Both the position numbers and the translations under genes were made by a program. Positions 1 through 8,278 of a DNA stretch of 22,131 bases are shown here, piece by piece. Position 1 is the stretch's first letter, and each line of letters starts with the position of its first letter. Source of the stretch: Saccharicrinis sp. UBA6048 (lineage in GTDB: Bacteria; Bacteroidota; Bacteroidia; Bacteroidales; Marinilabiliaceae). The stretch covers positions 1-22,131 of the forward strand of contig DIYS01000013.1 in NCBI GenBank assembly GCA_002429115.1, in the 5' to 3' direction. The notes beneath the pieces are model-generated. The model saw nothing but the letters and a program-made list of their open reading frames with translations, made no database searches and had not been told where the DNA came from.

Positions 1-52
1 AAGGATGACATTATATTTTTTAGAAACAAAATCTCTACGGTGCTCGCATAAC

Positions 53-86
53 CTTGACAAATAAGATTGTTATCTGATTTGTCAAG
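53..86. repeat. Strong inverted repeat, possible terminator
   Basis: Two perfect 10-base arms (53-62 and 77-86) are continued, after one A/G mismatch, by four more pairs (64-67 with 72-75) around a four-base loop at 68-71. The plus-strand product would be a stable hairpin followed by AT-rich sequence with only a short T-run further downstream. It could terminate a plus-strand gene lying upstream of the window, but the lack of an immediate T-tract makes this uncertain. Confidence 0.5.
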
Positions 87-197
87 TAAATTAATATACT
101 TATTTTTCATAATAATTCAGATCAATCTTTAGCTTTACGTTATTTGTATTTCATATATATTATTGTTGTATATTTTGTAAGACGTGAAGAAGTATGA

Positions 198-671
198 TTG
201 TGTGTTATAACTTTGACTTTAGGTATAAGTTTAAATCCTATTGATTCCTATTTAGAAAATCAGATTCTAAAAGCCGGTTTGCACGGAAAGTATGAGTTTA
301 CATCTTCTTTTGTTACACCTTCAATTGATGTTGATATGGATGGTGTCAAATCAAATTATTTGATATTGAAAAATCCAGAAAAACAAAATCAAGAATGAGA
401 TCAGAATATACGACAAGTATTGGTCTGTAGCACACATTTACAAAATTATTATAGGACATGAAATTAAAGAGGTAATCAATTACCCAGAAGTTAAAAATTC
501 CACTGAATTTGAATTATTGGCAGAAAGTAAAGGTATTAATGTGTTAGAAGATATAACAGAAATAATTGATAAATATACTCAGCAACTACCAAACGTCAAA
601 TCTATATAGAACCAGGTTGGGTTAAAGTTACAAGTGAGTTTAGATATAAGCAGATTACAGTTGAAACTTAA
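198..671 (+). pseudogene. Frameshifted remnant of an unrecognised protein gene
   Basis: Three consecutive reading frames on the plus strand each give protein-like sequence with no overlap. Frame one runs from a TTG near 198 to about 390 (it includes SNYLILKNPEKQN). Frame two runs from about 391 to 606 (IRIYDKYWSVAHIYKII, then a charged helix-like stretch). Frame three runs from 606 to the TAA at 669-671 (IEPGWVKVTSEFRYKQITVE). Joining them needs two small indels, one in the A-rich tract near 385-395 and one at the TATATA near 603-608. No ATG start is convincing; another short frame opens at an ATG at 194. The family is not recognised. The reading is that this is a decayed gene rather than several tiny genes; sequencing error is the alternative. 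It is isolated, being the only plus-strand coding signal seen in the window. Confidence 0.45.
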
Positions 672-865
672 GATGTAAAAATACAATGACGAATAATTGT
701 TTACAACCTTATTATTTATTGATGTTCCTAGCAGACAGCTATGTGGTTAATAGTTGTCCTTTTGGCACGCGTGCTGTAGAATACAGCAAAAACCTTCATC
801 CTTTTTATTCACTTAGGTAGAGTATAATTCGAGGATGAAGATTTTAAGGATAATGTAATTAATAG

Positions 866-2152
866 CTATGGAGCTATTGATTCAATTATTCTACCAAGCA
901 GATGCAAATCTTCAGCGCCTGCCACTTCGGTCGAACATTCGCCCAGCCATCCGTTTTCCTGGTTAATGGCACAGTGCACACGCACAAAATCAATACCTGG
1001 TAAGTGAACATTATTACCATCAGCATCCATTGCCCATGAAATGTCAACAGCCGAATTATCGTGCGTATTAGGATAGTTATCAGCATATCCATAGCGATAA
1101 CCATATAAAACGTAGTAGTTACCTTGTCCACTTTCGTCGATGCCATTTTCAGGCAAGCGTGTACCAGATAAGGTGTATGAATCACCTTCAATCCAGGATG
1201 GGAAATAAGGCTGGTTATGAAACATATTTTTTACTTTAAAGCCTGAATTTCCCTGGTTATCTTCCCAACGTATATACTCGTCTATGGGTTGGTCTGGTTC
1301 TTCCTGAGGACGATAATAGGTGATTTTATAGTTTTTGATCATTTCCATATCATTGCCGTTTTCCAAGCCCAAATTATACCAGGGTTCATTGCTTACCGCT
1401 TCGTGTGAGCTACCGGCAATTTCGTACCACTCATCCACATCTGCCTCTCCATTTTGGTTTTTATCGTAAGCTACCATTATTACTCCAGGCTCACAACTAC
1501 CTCCAAATGGAGCATCTGGTTGTGGGTTAGCTGCTGCACCAAAGGCATTTCCTTTAATGCGGAAATCACGCAAACCGGGTAAGTTGGCAACAGTATGGTC
1601 AAATCGAAATGTTACATAGCCACCAAACCCTCCAAGCGTCACCATCGAAGATGCTTCTCCAACCAATAAATCATTGGTTTTTTGTATTATCGTTTCTTGC
1701 GTGTCTCCATTCTGGTATTCAGGCAACTGATTAACAAACTGACCAACCCCGGGAAGGTAATCTATAACCTGAGAGATATAAGGGCTAAAAGCTTTAGTTT
1801 CTTGCTCTACCATCACCTCAACCGGAATGTTTTCAGTACGGTTTCCATCCAACACTTTCAGCTCTAATTTGTAGTGGCCTGTTTCTATGGCTATAAACAT
1901 CAATTCAGATGTTTTACTAAGCAAAGAGTCAACAGGTCCTAAAGGTGTTCCAGTTAAATACCAATTAAAGCCTGCGTTTTCATACCCTGTTATTTCAGGT
2001 ATGATTTCAAGTACTGTTGAGCGAACAGTAGTATATCTATCATTTAGGTCAATCTTGTTAGGATGCGGGTTATCATCATCGGTACAGGCTACAATACTCA
2101 ATAAAGTTAAACAGATAAAAAGCCATCGGGTAAGGAGATTGTTGTTTTTCAT
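866..2152 (-). CDS. Surface lipoprotein, PKD-like plus conserved C-terminal domain, last gene of B12 uptake locus
   Basis: This encodes 428 residues with a lipoprotein signal: a hydrophobic stretch ending in IVAC with Cys23, followed at once by TDDD. Acidic residues just after the lipid-bearing Cys act as a surface-export signal in Bacteroidota lipoproteins. Residues about 35-120 look like a PKD/Ig-like beta-sandwich. Residues about 125-428 are clearly paralogous to the protein at 8279-9442. They share GFGGYV, FDH, the EPG..MVAYDKNQNG stretch with a Ca-loop-like DxNxNGxAD, YGYADN, IDFV and NGWLGE.STEV. It lies 24 bases after the btuG-like gene and so is probably cotranscribed. The position implies a role in cobamide binding or in assembling the surface complex, but no catalytic motif is visible. 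Bacteroides B12 loci carry further surface B12-binding lipoproteins (such as BtuH) beside btuBG; whether this is one cannot be decided here. Confidence 0.85.
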   Translation of the reverse strand: MKNNNLLTRWLFICLTLLSIVACTDDDNPHPNKIDLNDRYTTVRSTVLEIIPEITGYENAGFNWYLTGTPLGPVDSLLSKTSELMFIAIETGHYKLELKVLDGNRTENIPVEVMVEQETKAFSPYISQVIDYLPGVGQFVNQLPEYQNGDTQETIIQKTNDLLVGEASSMVTLGGFGGYVTFRFDHTVANLPGLRDFRIKGNAFGAAANPQPDAPFGGSCEPGVIMVAYDKNQNGEADVDEWYEIAGSSHEAVSNEPWYNLGLENGNDMEMIKNYKITYYRPQEEPDQPIDEYIRWEDNQGNSGFKVKNMFHNQPYFPSWIEGDSYTLSGTRLPENGIDESGQGNYYVLYGYRYGYADNYPNTHDNSAVDISWAMDADGNNVHLPGIDFVRVHCAINQENGWLGECSTEVAGAEDLHLLGRIIESIAP

Positions 2153-2176
2153 TTTAAATAAATTTTGTGAGTTGTT

Positions 2177-3331
2177 TTATTTTAAAAGAGCAAAATGTGC
2201 CGGTATGTCTCCGGTGCGTACGTTCCATTTCTTTTTACCGTCGCGGTTGAAACAGTATAACATACCGGGAGTGACGTAATTGCCGGCATCGCTTACGAAA
2301 ATGTCACCTGACGCCTCGTGCACCATTACACCATAAGGAATTTCAATTTCCTTTTCTGTTCCATCGTTAATAAAATTCCGTGTTATTACTTTATGTGTTT
2401 TTGTATTAACAATGGCATAGGTAATGGTATTCGAATAGTTTATGTAGCTCCATGAAACACTGCATACATAAAGCGAATCGCCTACCATATGACAGCAGCT
2501 TACCGGTACATCTAAGGTATCGGTAACCATCTGTTTTTGGGTGTCAATATAAAATAGACGGGAGGGCAATTCTTTATAATCGCCACGTGAGCTTACCCAT
2601 AGGTTGCCTCTTTGGTCGGCTCTTATGCGATGCAGGTTGTATTCCACATCGATGCGTCTCTCTTCGGTGAAAGAGGCGATATCGATCACCGAAACGGTTC
2701 GTTCGTAGTTGTCGGTGCTTCCGGCTCCCATGTAACCACCGGAGTTGGCCACATATATTTTACCTCCTGTGATCGCCAGCTCATCAGGTTGAAAACCAAC
2801 AAGGCATTTATCTACCACCTGCAATGTGGCAGTATCAACTTTAGCAACAAAGCCTAGTTGTGTATAGTCGGGGTTTATTTCAACAGGACCGGCATAGGAG
2901 GTGACATAAGCATATGGTCCATCAAATTGGATATAGCGACAATTGGGAATCTCAATCTGTCCAATTCGTTTAGCTGTTTGAGCATCCATCACTTCAATTT
3001 TATTAGAAACATTTATGACAGCGTATAACTTTGAGCCATATATCTGTACATCGTTACCAACGTCTCCCAACTCTTTGGGAACCTCGGGATTCTTTTCTGC
3101 ATAGATATTCCGACTGTAGGTAGCGGTATTAAAGTTGTAGTAGTCAAGCGTTGATTTATTGCTTCCCATATTACCTTCGTTCAAAAGGTAAAAGCCTTTA
3201 TAACCACCTGTATCTTCTGGAGGGGTAAGTTCAATTATTTCTTCTGATAAAAAGAGTTCCACATCATCTCGACACGACCATAGTAGTGTTGACAGTATAA
3301 GATTTTTTAGAAGAAGTAGTATTCGATTCAT
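2177..3331 (-). CDS. btuG: BtuG-like beta-propeller surface lipoprotein (cobamide capture)
   Basis: This encodes 384 residues with a lipoprotein signal ending in LLWSC (Cys20; Trp at -2 is unusual for a lipobox) followed by RDD, consistent with surface exposure. The mature part begins with the pattern typical of BtuG/DUF5074 proteins: YLLNEGNMGSNKSTLDYYNF, then LGDVGNDVQIYGSKLY and VSNKIEVMDAQT. Repeated blade-like segments follow, such as GGKIYVANSGG, IRADQRGNLWVSSRG, and a final blade ending in DAGNY. BtuG is a seven-bladed propeller lipoprotein that binds B12 with extreme affinity and sits as a lid on BtuB. The ATG overlaps the stop of the btuB gene by four bases (ATGA), implying translational coupling and roughly equal amounts of the two partners. 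The family call is strong; ligand identity is inferred from family and context. Confidence 0.88.
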   Translation of the reverse strand: MNRILLLLKNLILSTLLWSCRDDVELFLSEEIIELTPPEDTGGYKGFYLLNEGNMGSNKSTLDYYNFNTATYSRNIYAEKNPEVPKELGDVGNDVQIYGSKLYAVINVSNKIEVMDAQTAKRIGQIEIPNCRYIQFDGPYAYVTSYAGPVEINPDYTQLGFVAKVDTATLQVVDKCLVGFQPDELAITGGKIYVANSGGYMGAGSTDNYERTVSVIDIASFTEERRIDVEYNLHRIRADQRGNLWVSSRGDYKELPSRLFYIDTQKQMVTDTLDVPVSCCHMVGDSLYVCSVSWSYINYSNTITYAIVNTKTHKVITRNFINDGTEKEIEIPYGVMVHEASGDIFVSDAGNYVTPGMLYCFNRDGKKKWNVRTGDIPAHFALLK

Positions 3332-5367
3332 AATTCAAGAGTTAATGTCAATCTGTAATTTCGTTTAGGCATCGGATAGTTTAAGACTACCTCATAATCC
3401 TGGTTAAGCAGATTATTGACCTCAAGAGACATTTTCAAGTTCCAGTTGTTTATGGCAAGGGTTTTAAAGACCGACATATCATTGGTGTACCAGGGTTGCT
3501 CATAGTTTTCGGATATGTTAGCTGAGTTGTGGTAGCGCTCGCCCACGTATACAAAGCTGTAATTAAACTGCCAGCTGCGATACACGGCAGTGGTAGTAAA
3601 CGACCCGCTGTGCCAGGGGATATAAGGAATTTGTCCTCCCCAGGTCGTTTTCTCCAATTCAGGATTCTTCCTATGTGTAAAATCTTGTGCTTTCTGATAG
3701 GTATAGGTACCCTTCATATTCAGTAAAATATCATAAGGTAAATTGAATGTGGTGGCTGCCACAGCATCAATACCTCGTATTTCAACTTTTCCCAGATTCA
3801 TCATCATCCATCGGTACATGCCACTTCCTTTGGGCACTGCAACAATTTTATTCGTTATTTCATTATAGTAGACATCCATTTGAATGTCCCAATGTGCCAG
3901 AATTCGGTCCATAGTATTTTTTAAATATTTGAATCCGAGGTTGTACTGATGCGTATATTCGGGTTCCAACTTAATATTGCCGATGTCGGTATAGTATAAG
4001 TCGTTGAAAGTTGGCATGCGGAATATGTGCTTATAAAACGCCCTGAATGTAAGGTTATGGTTATTAAAAGGAGCATATGAGAAGAACACAGCAGGTGTTA
4101 TTTCCTCTTTATTGGGAGCAGAGCTGGCACTTTGCTCATTGTCCGAATTAATTTTTTCATTGATAAAGGTGCCTAAAACACTTGCCTGACTTTTAAATTT
4201 CCCCAGGTCGAGAGCTGATGCCAACGCGACAAGGGTTGAACGTCGAGTGGGATAAACTAATCCGGCTACATTGGAGCGCAACCAGTTCCATTGTAAATCG
4301 GAGGAGAAGGAGATGTCCCACCAGTCGGTCAATTGATATTTTTGCGCTAATGACGCATAAGCTTCTTGTTGTAGGAAGGTATTGTCGATGAACATCAGCG
4401 TCGTATCCGGATTCAGGTAGCGCATTTCGTCATTGGCATATTTTAGTTTCAACATCAGGTCATAGCGTTCAGTAACCATCTTACGCCAGCCTCCCTGTAT
4501 AAAAAAGTTGGTGTCCCACTGGCGTTGTGAATTCATCCAGCGGTTATTCACAATTGCGCCAGGAATACCTCGCTCAGAATCATAATAATAGGCCTTTAAC
4601 TCCCAATGACCATCTTGCATTTGTCCATACAGGCCACTTTCCAGCCTTAAAGCATGGATATCGCCATTTCTTCGAATGGCCGAGGTGTCGTATGCTACTT
4701 CTCCGTTACTTGGTAATACCCGTTTGTAGCGGAATTTGTATTTTCCTGATGAATAGATGTATTCAGCATTGAACGATGCGTTTATATTTTTAGTTAGTTT
4801 ACGTTCGTAAAGAACAGAAGGGTTAAGCAGGTCGAATGAACCTGTGCGGAAAGTAGCTTTCCAGTGCTCTTTTTCGTCTGAAGTAAAGTGTGGCCGTCTA
4901 AATTTAAGATAAATAGACCCGGAGGAGCCGTAATCTCTGGCAGGTTGGAAAATATCACTCTTCTGACCGTTATACAACGAAATACTCTCAATATTATCCA
5001 ATGAGAATTTTCCAAGGTCAATCTGCCCGTTTTGTGCATTCCCTAATTGAATACCGTCATAGAAAACCCCCATATGGTTGGTGCCCATGCTTCGGACATT
5101 AACTGTTTTTAAACCGCCAACGCCACCATAGTCTTTTATCTGAACTCCGGCAAAATAACGAATGGCATCGGCCACCGATAAGCTATTGAGTGCTTTTAGC
5201 TGCTCGCCTTCGAGTTGTTGAGCCGGGATAATGGCTTTGGAAGATGATTGAGGGGCGGTTATTACCACCTCGATTATATGCTGAACACTGTCAAGCTTGC
5301 TCTGTGCTTCGGTATAATAAGGCAGGCCTAACAAAAGTAATAATAGGGATAAAACTATTCTATTCAT
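3328..5367 (-). CDS. btuB: BtuB-type TonB-dependent cobalamin receptor
   Basis: This encodes about 679 residues. The ATG at 5367 is preferred because the longer frame would start at a TTG (5385), and the ATG gives a clean signal peptide (MNRIVLSLLLLLLG, cleaved near TEAQ). After the signal comes a TonB-box-like segment, IEVVITAP. A plug domain follows (roughly residues 35-150 of this form: LSVADAIRYFAGVQIKDYGG, then NVRSMGTNHMGVFYDGIQLG, ending near GSSGSIYLKF). A 22-strand-type barrel rich in alternating aromatic residues completes the protein, ending YRLTLTLEL. There is no N-terminal carboxypeptidase-like extension of the SusC kind, and the length matches BtuB. It is translationally coupled to the btuG-like gene. 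Cobalamin specificity is inferred from the riboswitches upstream and the btuG partner. The inner-membrane BtuFCD genes are not in this window. An intrinsic terminator lies immediately upstream. Confidence 0.88.
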   Translation of the reverse strand: MNRIVLSLLLLLLGLPYYTEAQSKLDSVQHIIEVVITAPQSSSKAIIPAQQLEGEQLKALNSLSVADAIRYFAGVQIKDYGGVGGLKTVNVRSMGTNHMGVFYDGIQLGNAQNGQIDLGKFSLDNIESISLYNGQKSDIFQPARDYGSSGSIYLKFRRPHFTSDEKEHWKATFRTGSFDLLNPSVLYERKLTKNINASFNAEYIYSSGKYKFRYKRVLPSNGEVAYDTSAIRRNGDIHALRLESGLYGQMQDGHWELKAYYYDSERGIPGAIVNNRWMNSQRQWDTNFFIQGGWRKMVTERYDLMLKLKYANDEMRYLNPDTTLMFIDNTFLQQEAYASLAQKYQLTDWWDISFSSDLQWNWLRSNVAGLVYPTRRSTLVALASALDLGKFKSQASVLGTFINEKINSDNEQSASSAPNKEEITPAVFFSYAPFNNHNLTFRAFYKHIFRMPTFNDLYYTDIGNIKLEPEYTHQYNLGFKYLKNTMDRILAHWDIQMDVYYNEITNKIVAVPKGSGMYRWMMMNLGKVEIRGIDAVAATTFNLPYDILLNMKGTYTYQKAQDFTHRKNPELEKTTWGGQIPYIPWHSGSFTTTAVYRSWQFNYSFVYVGERYHNSANISENYEQPWYTNDMSVFKTLAINNWNLKMSLEVNNLLNQDYEVVLNYPMPKRNYRLTLTLEL

Positions 5368-5390
5368 CAATTTCGGACTGTTCAAGCATT

Positions 5391-5434
5391 AAGAAAAAAA
5401 CTCTGTCAGTTGGTAGCGTAACCAACTGACAGAG
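5391..5434 (-). terminator. Intrinsic terminator between the T9SS propeller gene and btuB
   Basis: There is a perfect 14-base inverted repeat (5401-5414 with 5421-5434) around a six-base loop. On the minus strand it is followed directly by seven T, then C and TT (5391-5400). This is a textbook rho-independent terminator. It ends 23 bases before the btuB ATG and begins 34 bases after the preceding stop codon, so it lies inside what otherwise looks like one operon. Confidence 0.88.
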
Positions 5435-5468
5435 GTTTGTATTTGGAAAAAAAATATAACAGAAAAAA

Positions 5469-8276
5469 TTAGCGCTTAATCACTTTATGTGTTGATACTT
5501 TATTGTTACTAATAACAGAAATGATATATGTGCCTGTTTTTAGATTTGATACATCAATAGGATCAACATTTCCCGTTAACAGGCCTTGCTGAACGAGTTG
5601 TCCGGTAAGGCTGTAAATTTGATATTGGCTTTTGACATCAGCACCCTCAATGGTTAAGAAGTCATTGAAGGGTAGTGGGTATATTTGTAATGCTTCAGTC
5701 GACGTCTTATCATCGATAGCAGTTGCTGTACTGGCAGTTACATTAAACGAAGCTTCGCTGCTAACACCATTCGAAATGGCTTGAATAGTAATTTGTGTGC
5801 TTCCGGACTTACTTCCTGGTGTTAATATCAATTGATTACCGTTAATTGCTGCTTCAGCTATTGAATTATCAGTATTATTAATAATATTAATCAGAATAGA
5901 TGCATCATTATTATCAGAATCCGATACCAGGTCAGTAATTATGTACGATTTGGCTGCATCATCTGGTAAGAAATTAACATCCGCAATATCTAACACCGGT
6001 GCCTGTGCATCAGGGAAGACTGGCATAGCCGGAAACCAATAGTAAGGCTCAAGAGCTAGAGATGAAAGTTCATTACCCGTTGTTCCATCATAGATGTATA
6101 AAGTATTCGTCAGGCTATTGTCGCCCCAACCACTCTGTTTACCAGTCACATATACTTGGTTTGTGCCAGGATGCACACGAAGGCCAGCTCCATATAATTC
6201 CATATCGGCTTCAAGGGTAATGAATGGTGCATCTAAAGAGCTTGCATCACCAATGGTGTATTTATAGATGATATTACTACCAGACCAGCCTCCTGGTTTA
6301 GCCCAAAATAAGGCATTTTCGGTACTGCTGGCACAGAAACTGTTGGCATTCCAAGCCCAGCCAAATGCTGAAGGAATTTCAATTCCTGCCGGTAAAGCAA
6401 TCTCTTGCTGCTCCAATGTGTAAGGATTCACCTTAAGCAAAGTCGTTCCGGCCCCAATGTAAACAAAACCGTCATAAGCTTGTACAACTCCGCTGTAAGA
6501 AGCTCCTGAAATGGTTTGTTCTATGACATCTGTAGAAGCATTGATTACAGAAACAGCATCGCTTTTAATCGCAAATACATAAGCACCTGCACGCAGCATA
6601 TTCCCATATTCACCATCTGTCGTTTCAATTTTTGAACCTACAGTATGGTTATCAATGTCATAGATATAAATTCCACGGGTTGTTCCAATGTAGCCTTTTT
6701 GAGGTGTAACACCTACAAAAGCTCGTCCGTCTGATTTGTTACCGCTTTCCCCTGGGTTAAATTCATCAATTGTCACCAGTTCATTCATTGTCGAAGCATC
6801 TGTAACAACCAAGCGAGGTCCTTGTTTGGACATAAAATAAAACTTACCACCATAAATAGTCCCAAATTGAGTTGTTATGCCTAACGTTTTACCTGGGTTT
6901 TCCTGCTGATAAGCACGATAAACAAATTGATTGTCGCTTGTGACATAATTAACTGTGCTATTCGAATGACCAAACCAATCTTCGTTAACAATGAATGCAC
7001 CATTAGAATAATTTATATCACGCAATTCAATGCTGAATGTGGTATTTGCCGCATCACCTGATGAAGTCCCTTTTACAGTTACTTCAGCGGTTCCCGCTGC
7101 ATCTGCCAAATAGTCGATTTTCAAGCTTGTCCCGTCTACAATAGCATTAGCCAAGATAGAATTTGTACTTGCCGAAACCGAATATTCAACCGTTTCTCCC
7201 TCCTTAGCAGTAAAATAATCATTTAAGTTAAGAACAGTCTGAGGCGCATTGATAGGTAATAGCTTATCATTGATTGATTGGCTAACTGATGGTGCTTTGC
7301 TTAAGCGGATTTCGGCTATAGGATCACCATAATTAATCATGTAAGCCTTACCTCCGTCGGTAATATCACCAGTGGCTTTTAACATGGCAAACCAGGCAAA
7401 AGAAGCACCACCATAAACACCAAGCTTTTCGTAATTTTGTGAATCCCCTGTATTTCCGTTCCAAACAGCAAGGAAGCTTCCTCCTGTAAAATCATTACAA
7501 TTAAAAAGCATGTTGCCTGCATCATCTGTAGCACAGTCATAAGGGCCATTACCTGGCATAGAAGTAATAACAGTTCCATCTCCTACTGTAAGAAAACTAC
7601 CATCTGTGGCAGCTATTACATTGGCTACATCGGCAGCTGCCCATTGATACATCAGGGTACTTCCTGCTGGGTCGTATTTGGCATTGTAAACATTACCACT
7701 TGCATCAACAGACAGTCCGGTTGAATTACCACCAATTTCGATTAGTTTTTTATGGTTATCATTTCCCGACTGATCTAACAATGAAATACAGTTAATATCA
7801 TTCACACCATCCCATCCTTCAGTATTTAATCCGGATACATAGTAGTTCCCATTCTGTATTTCCATATCGAAGTTACCCGGAAAAGTAGCTACATGGGTCC
7901 ATGTTCCAGTAGCGATGTCAACACTAAAAATCCGATCGTCCGTCAGTCCTGATACAGTATATCCAAGCCATAATTTTGTTCCATCAGGATCGGCAGTTAC
8001 AAAGCTAACCCATGCTCCAGTGTATTCAGCCGGGGCTTTTCCAAAATCACGCGTTTGTTCAAGTGTAGTAAGGTCGTAACAATACAATCCATCGCTATCA
8101 ATAGCGTAAAGGTTATTTCCTAAAATATCATGACAAGAAAAAGCTTTGTCAGAAATAATATCTTTAGTTACATAACCTTCTTGGGGCGATAACCAGGAGC
8201 TTTGTCCTAATATTGATGTAAGGACAAGGAATAAACTTAAAAAAGACAAATATATTTTTTTCATTATGTTATTCAT
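5469..8276 (-). CDS. T9SS-secreted protein with BtuG-like propeller and Ig-like domains
   Basis: This encodes 935 residues. A second ATG (Met5, MKKIYLSFLSLFL) gives an equally good signal peptide, cleaved near ILGQ. Visible layout: a first propeller-like region (about 30-330, with SVDIATGTW and ISLLDQSGN type blades). Next is an Ig/cadherin-like module (about 335-420, LNLNDYFTAKEGETVEYSV). A second propeller follows (about 425-765), opening with GAFIVNEDWFGHSNSTVNYV, which matches the start of BtuG/DUF5074 proteins. Then come a second Ig-like module (about 770-855) and a type A T9SS sorting domain (about 865-935, LQIYPLPFNDFLTIEG, ending THKVIKR). It starts two bases after the preceding stop, so is cotranscribed, and is followed by the terminator at 5391-5434. 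The inferred role is an extracellular or cell-surface cobamide-binding protein exported by T9SS rather than by lipidation. Domain calls are by eye. Confidence 0.85.
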   Translation of the reverse strand: MNNIMKKIYLSFLSLFLVLTSILGQSSWLSPQEGYVTKDIISDKAFSCHDILGNNLYAIDSDGLYCYDLTTLEQTRDFGKAPAEYTGAWVSFVTADPDGTKLWLGYTVSGLTDDRIFSVDIATGTWTHVATFPGNFDMEIQNGNYYVSGLNTEGWDGVNDINCISLLDQSGNDNHKKLIEIGGNSTGLSVDASGNVYNAKYDPAGSTLMYQWAAADVANVIAATDGSFLTVGDGTVITSMPGNGPYDCATDDAGNMLFNCNDFTGGSFLAVWNGNTGDSQNYEKLGVYGGASFAWFAMLKATGDITDGGKAYMINYGDPIAEIRLSKAPSVSQSINDKLLPINAPQTVLNLNDYFTAKEGETVEYSVSASTNSILANAIVDGTSLKIDYLADAAGTAEVTVKGTSSGDAANTTFSIELRDINYSNGAFIVNEDWFGHSNSTVNYVTSDNQFVYRAYQQENPGKTLGITTQFGTIYGGKFYFMSKQGPRLVVTDASTMNELVTIDEFNPGESGNKSDGRAFVGVTPQKGYIGTTRGIYIYDIDNHTVGSKIETTDGEYGNMLRAGAYVFAIKSDAVSVINASTDVIEQTISGASYSGVVQAYDGFVYIGAGTTLLKVNPYTLEQQEIALPAGIEIPSAFGWAWNANSFCASSTENALFWAKPGGWSGSNIIYKYTIGDASSLDAPFITLEADMELYGAGLRVHPGTNQVYVTGKQSGWGDNSLTNTLYIYDGTTGNELSSLALEPYYWFPAMPVFPDAQAPVLDIADVNFLPDDAAKSYIITDLVSDSDNNDASILINIINNTDNSIAEAAINGNQLILTPGSKSGSTQITIQAISNGVSSEASFNVTASTATAIDDKTSTEALQIYPLPFNDFLTIEGADVKSQYQIYSLTGQLVQQGLLTGNVDPIDVSNLKTGTYIISVISNNKVSTHKVIKR

Positions 8277-8278
8277 TA

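Noticed and set aside
860..880. AATAGCT/AGCTATT hairpin at the 3' end of the last uptake gene
   Set aside because: Seven pairs, partly inside the coding sequence and lacking a T-run; not convincing as a terminator.
1887..2279. 130-codon plus-strand frame opposite the lipoprotein and btuG-like genes
   Set aside because: Antisense to two well-supported genes and crossing their boundary; no start signal or family features.
5368..5385. Six-codon N-terminal extension of BtuB starting with TTG
   Set aside because: The ATG at 5367 gives a normal signal peptide; the TTG form adds a polar NSPKL stretch in front of it.
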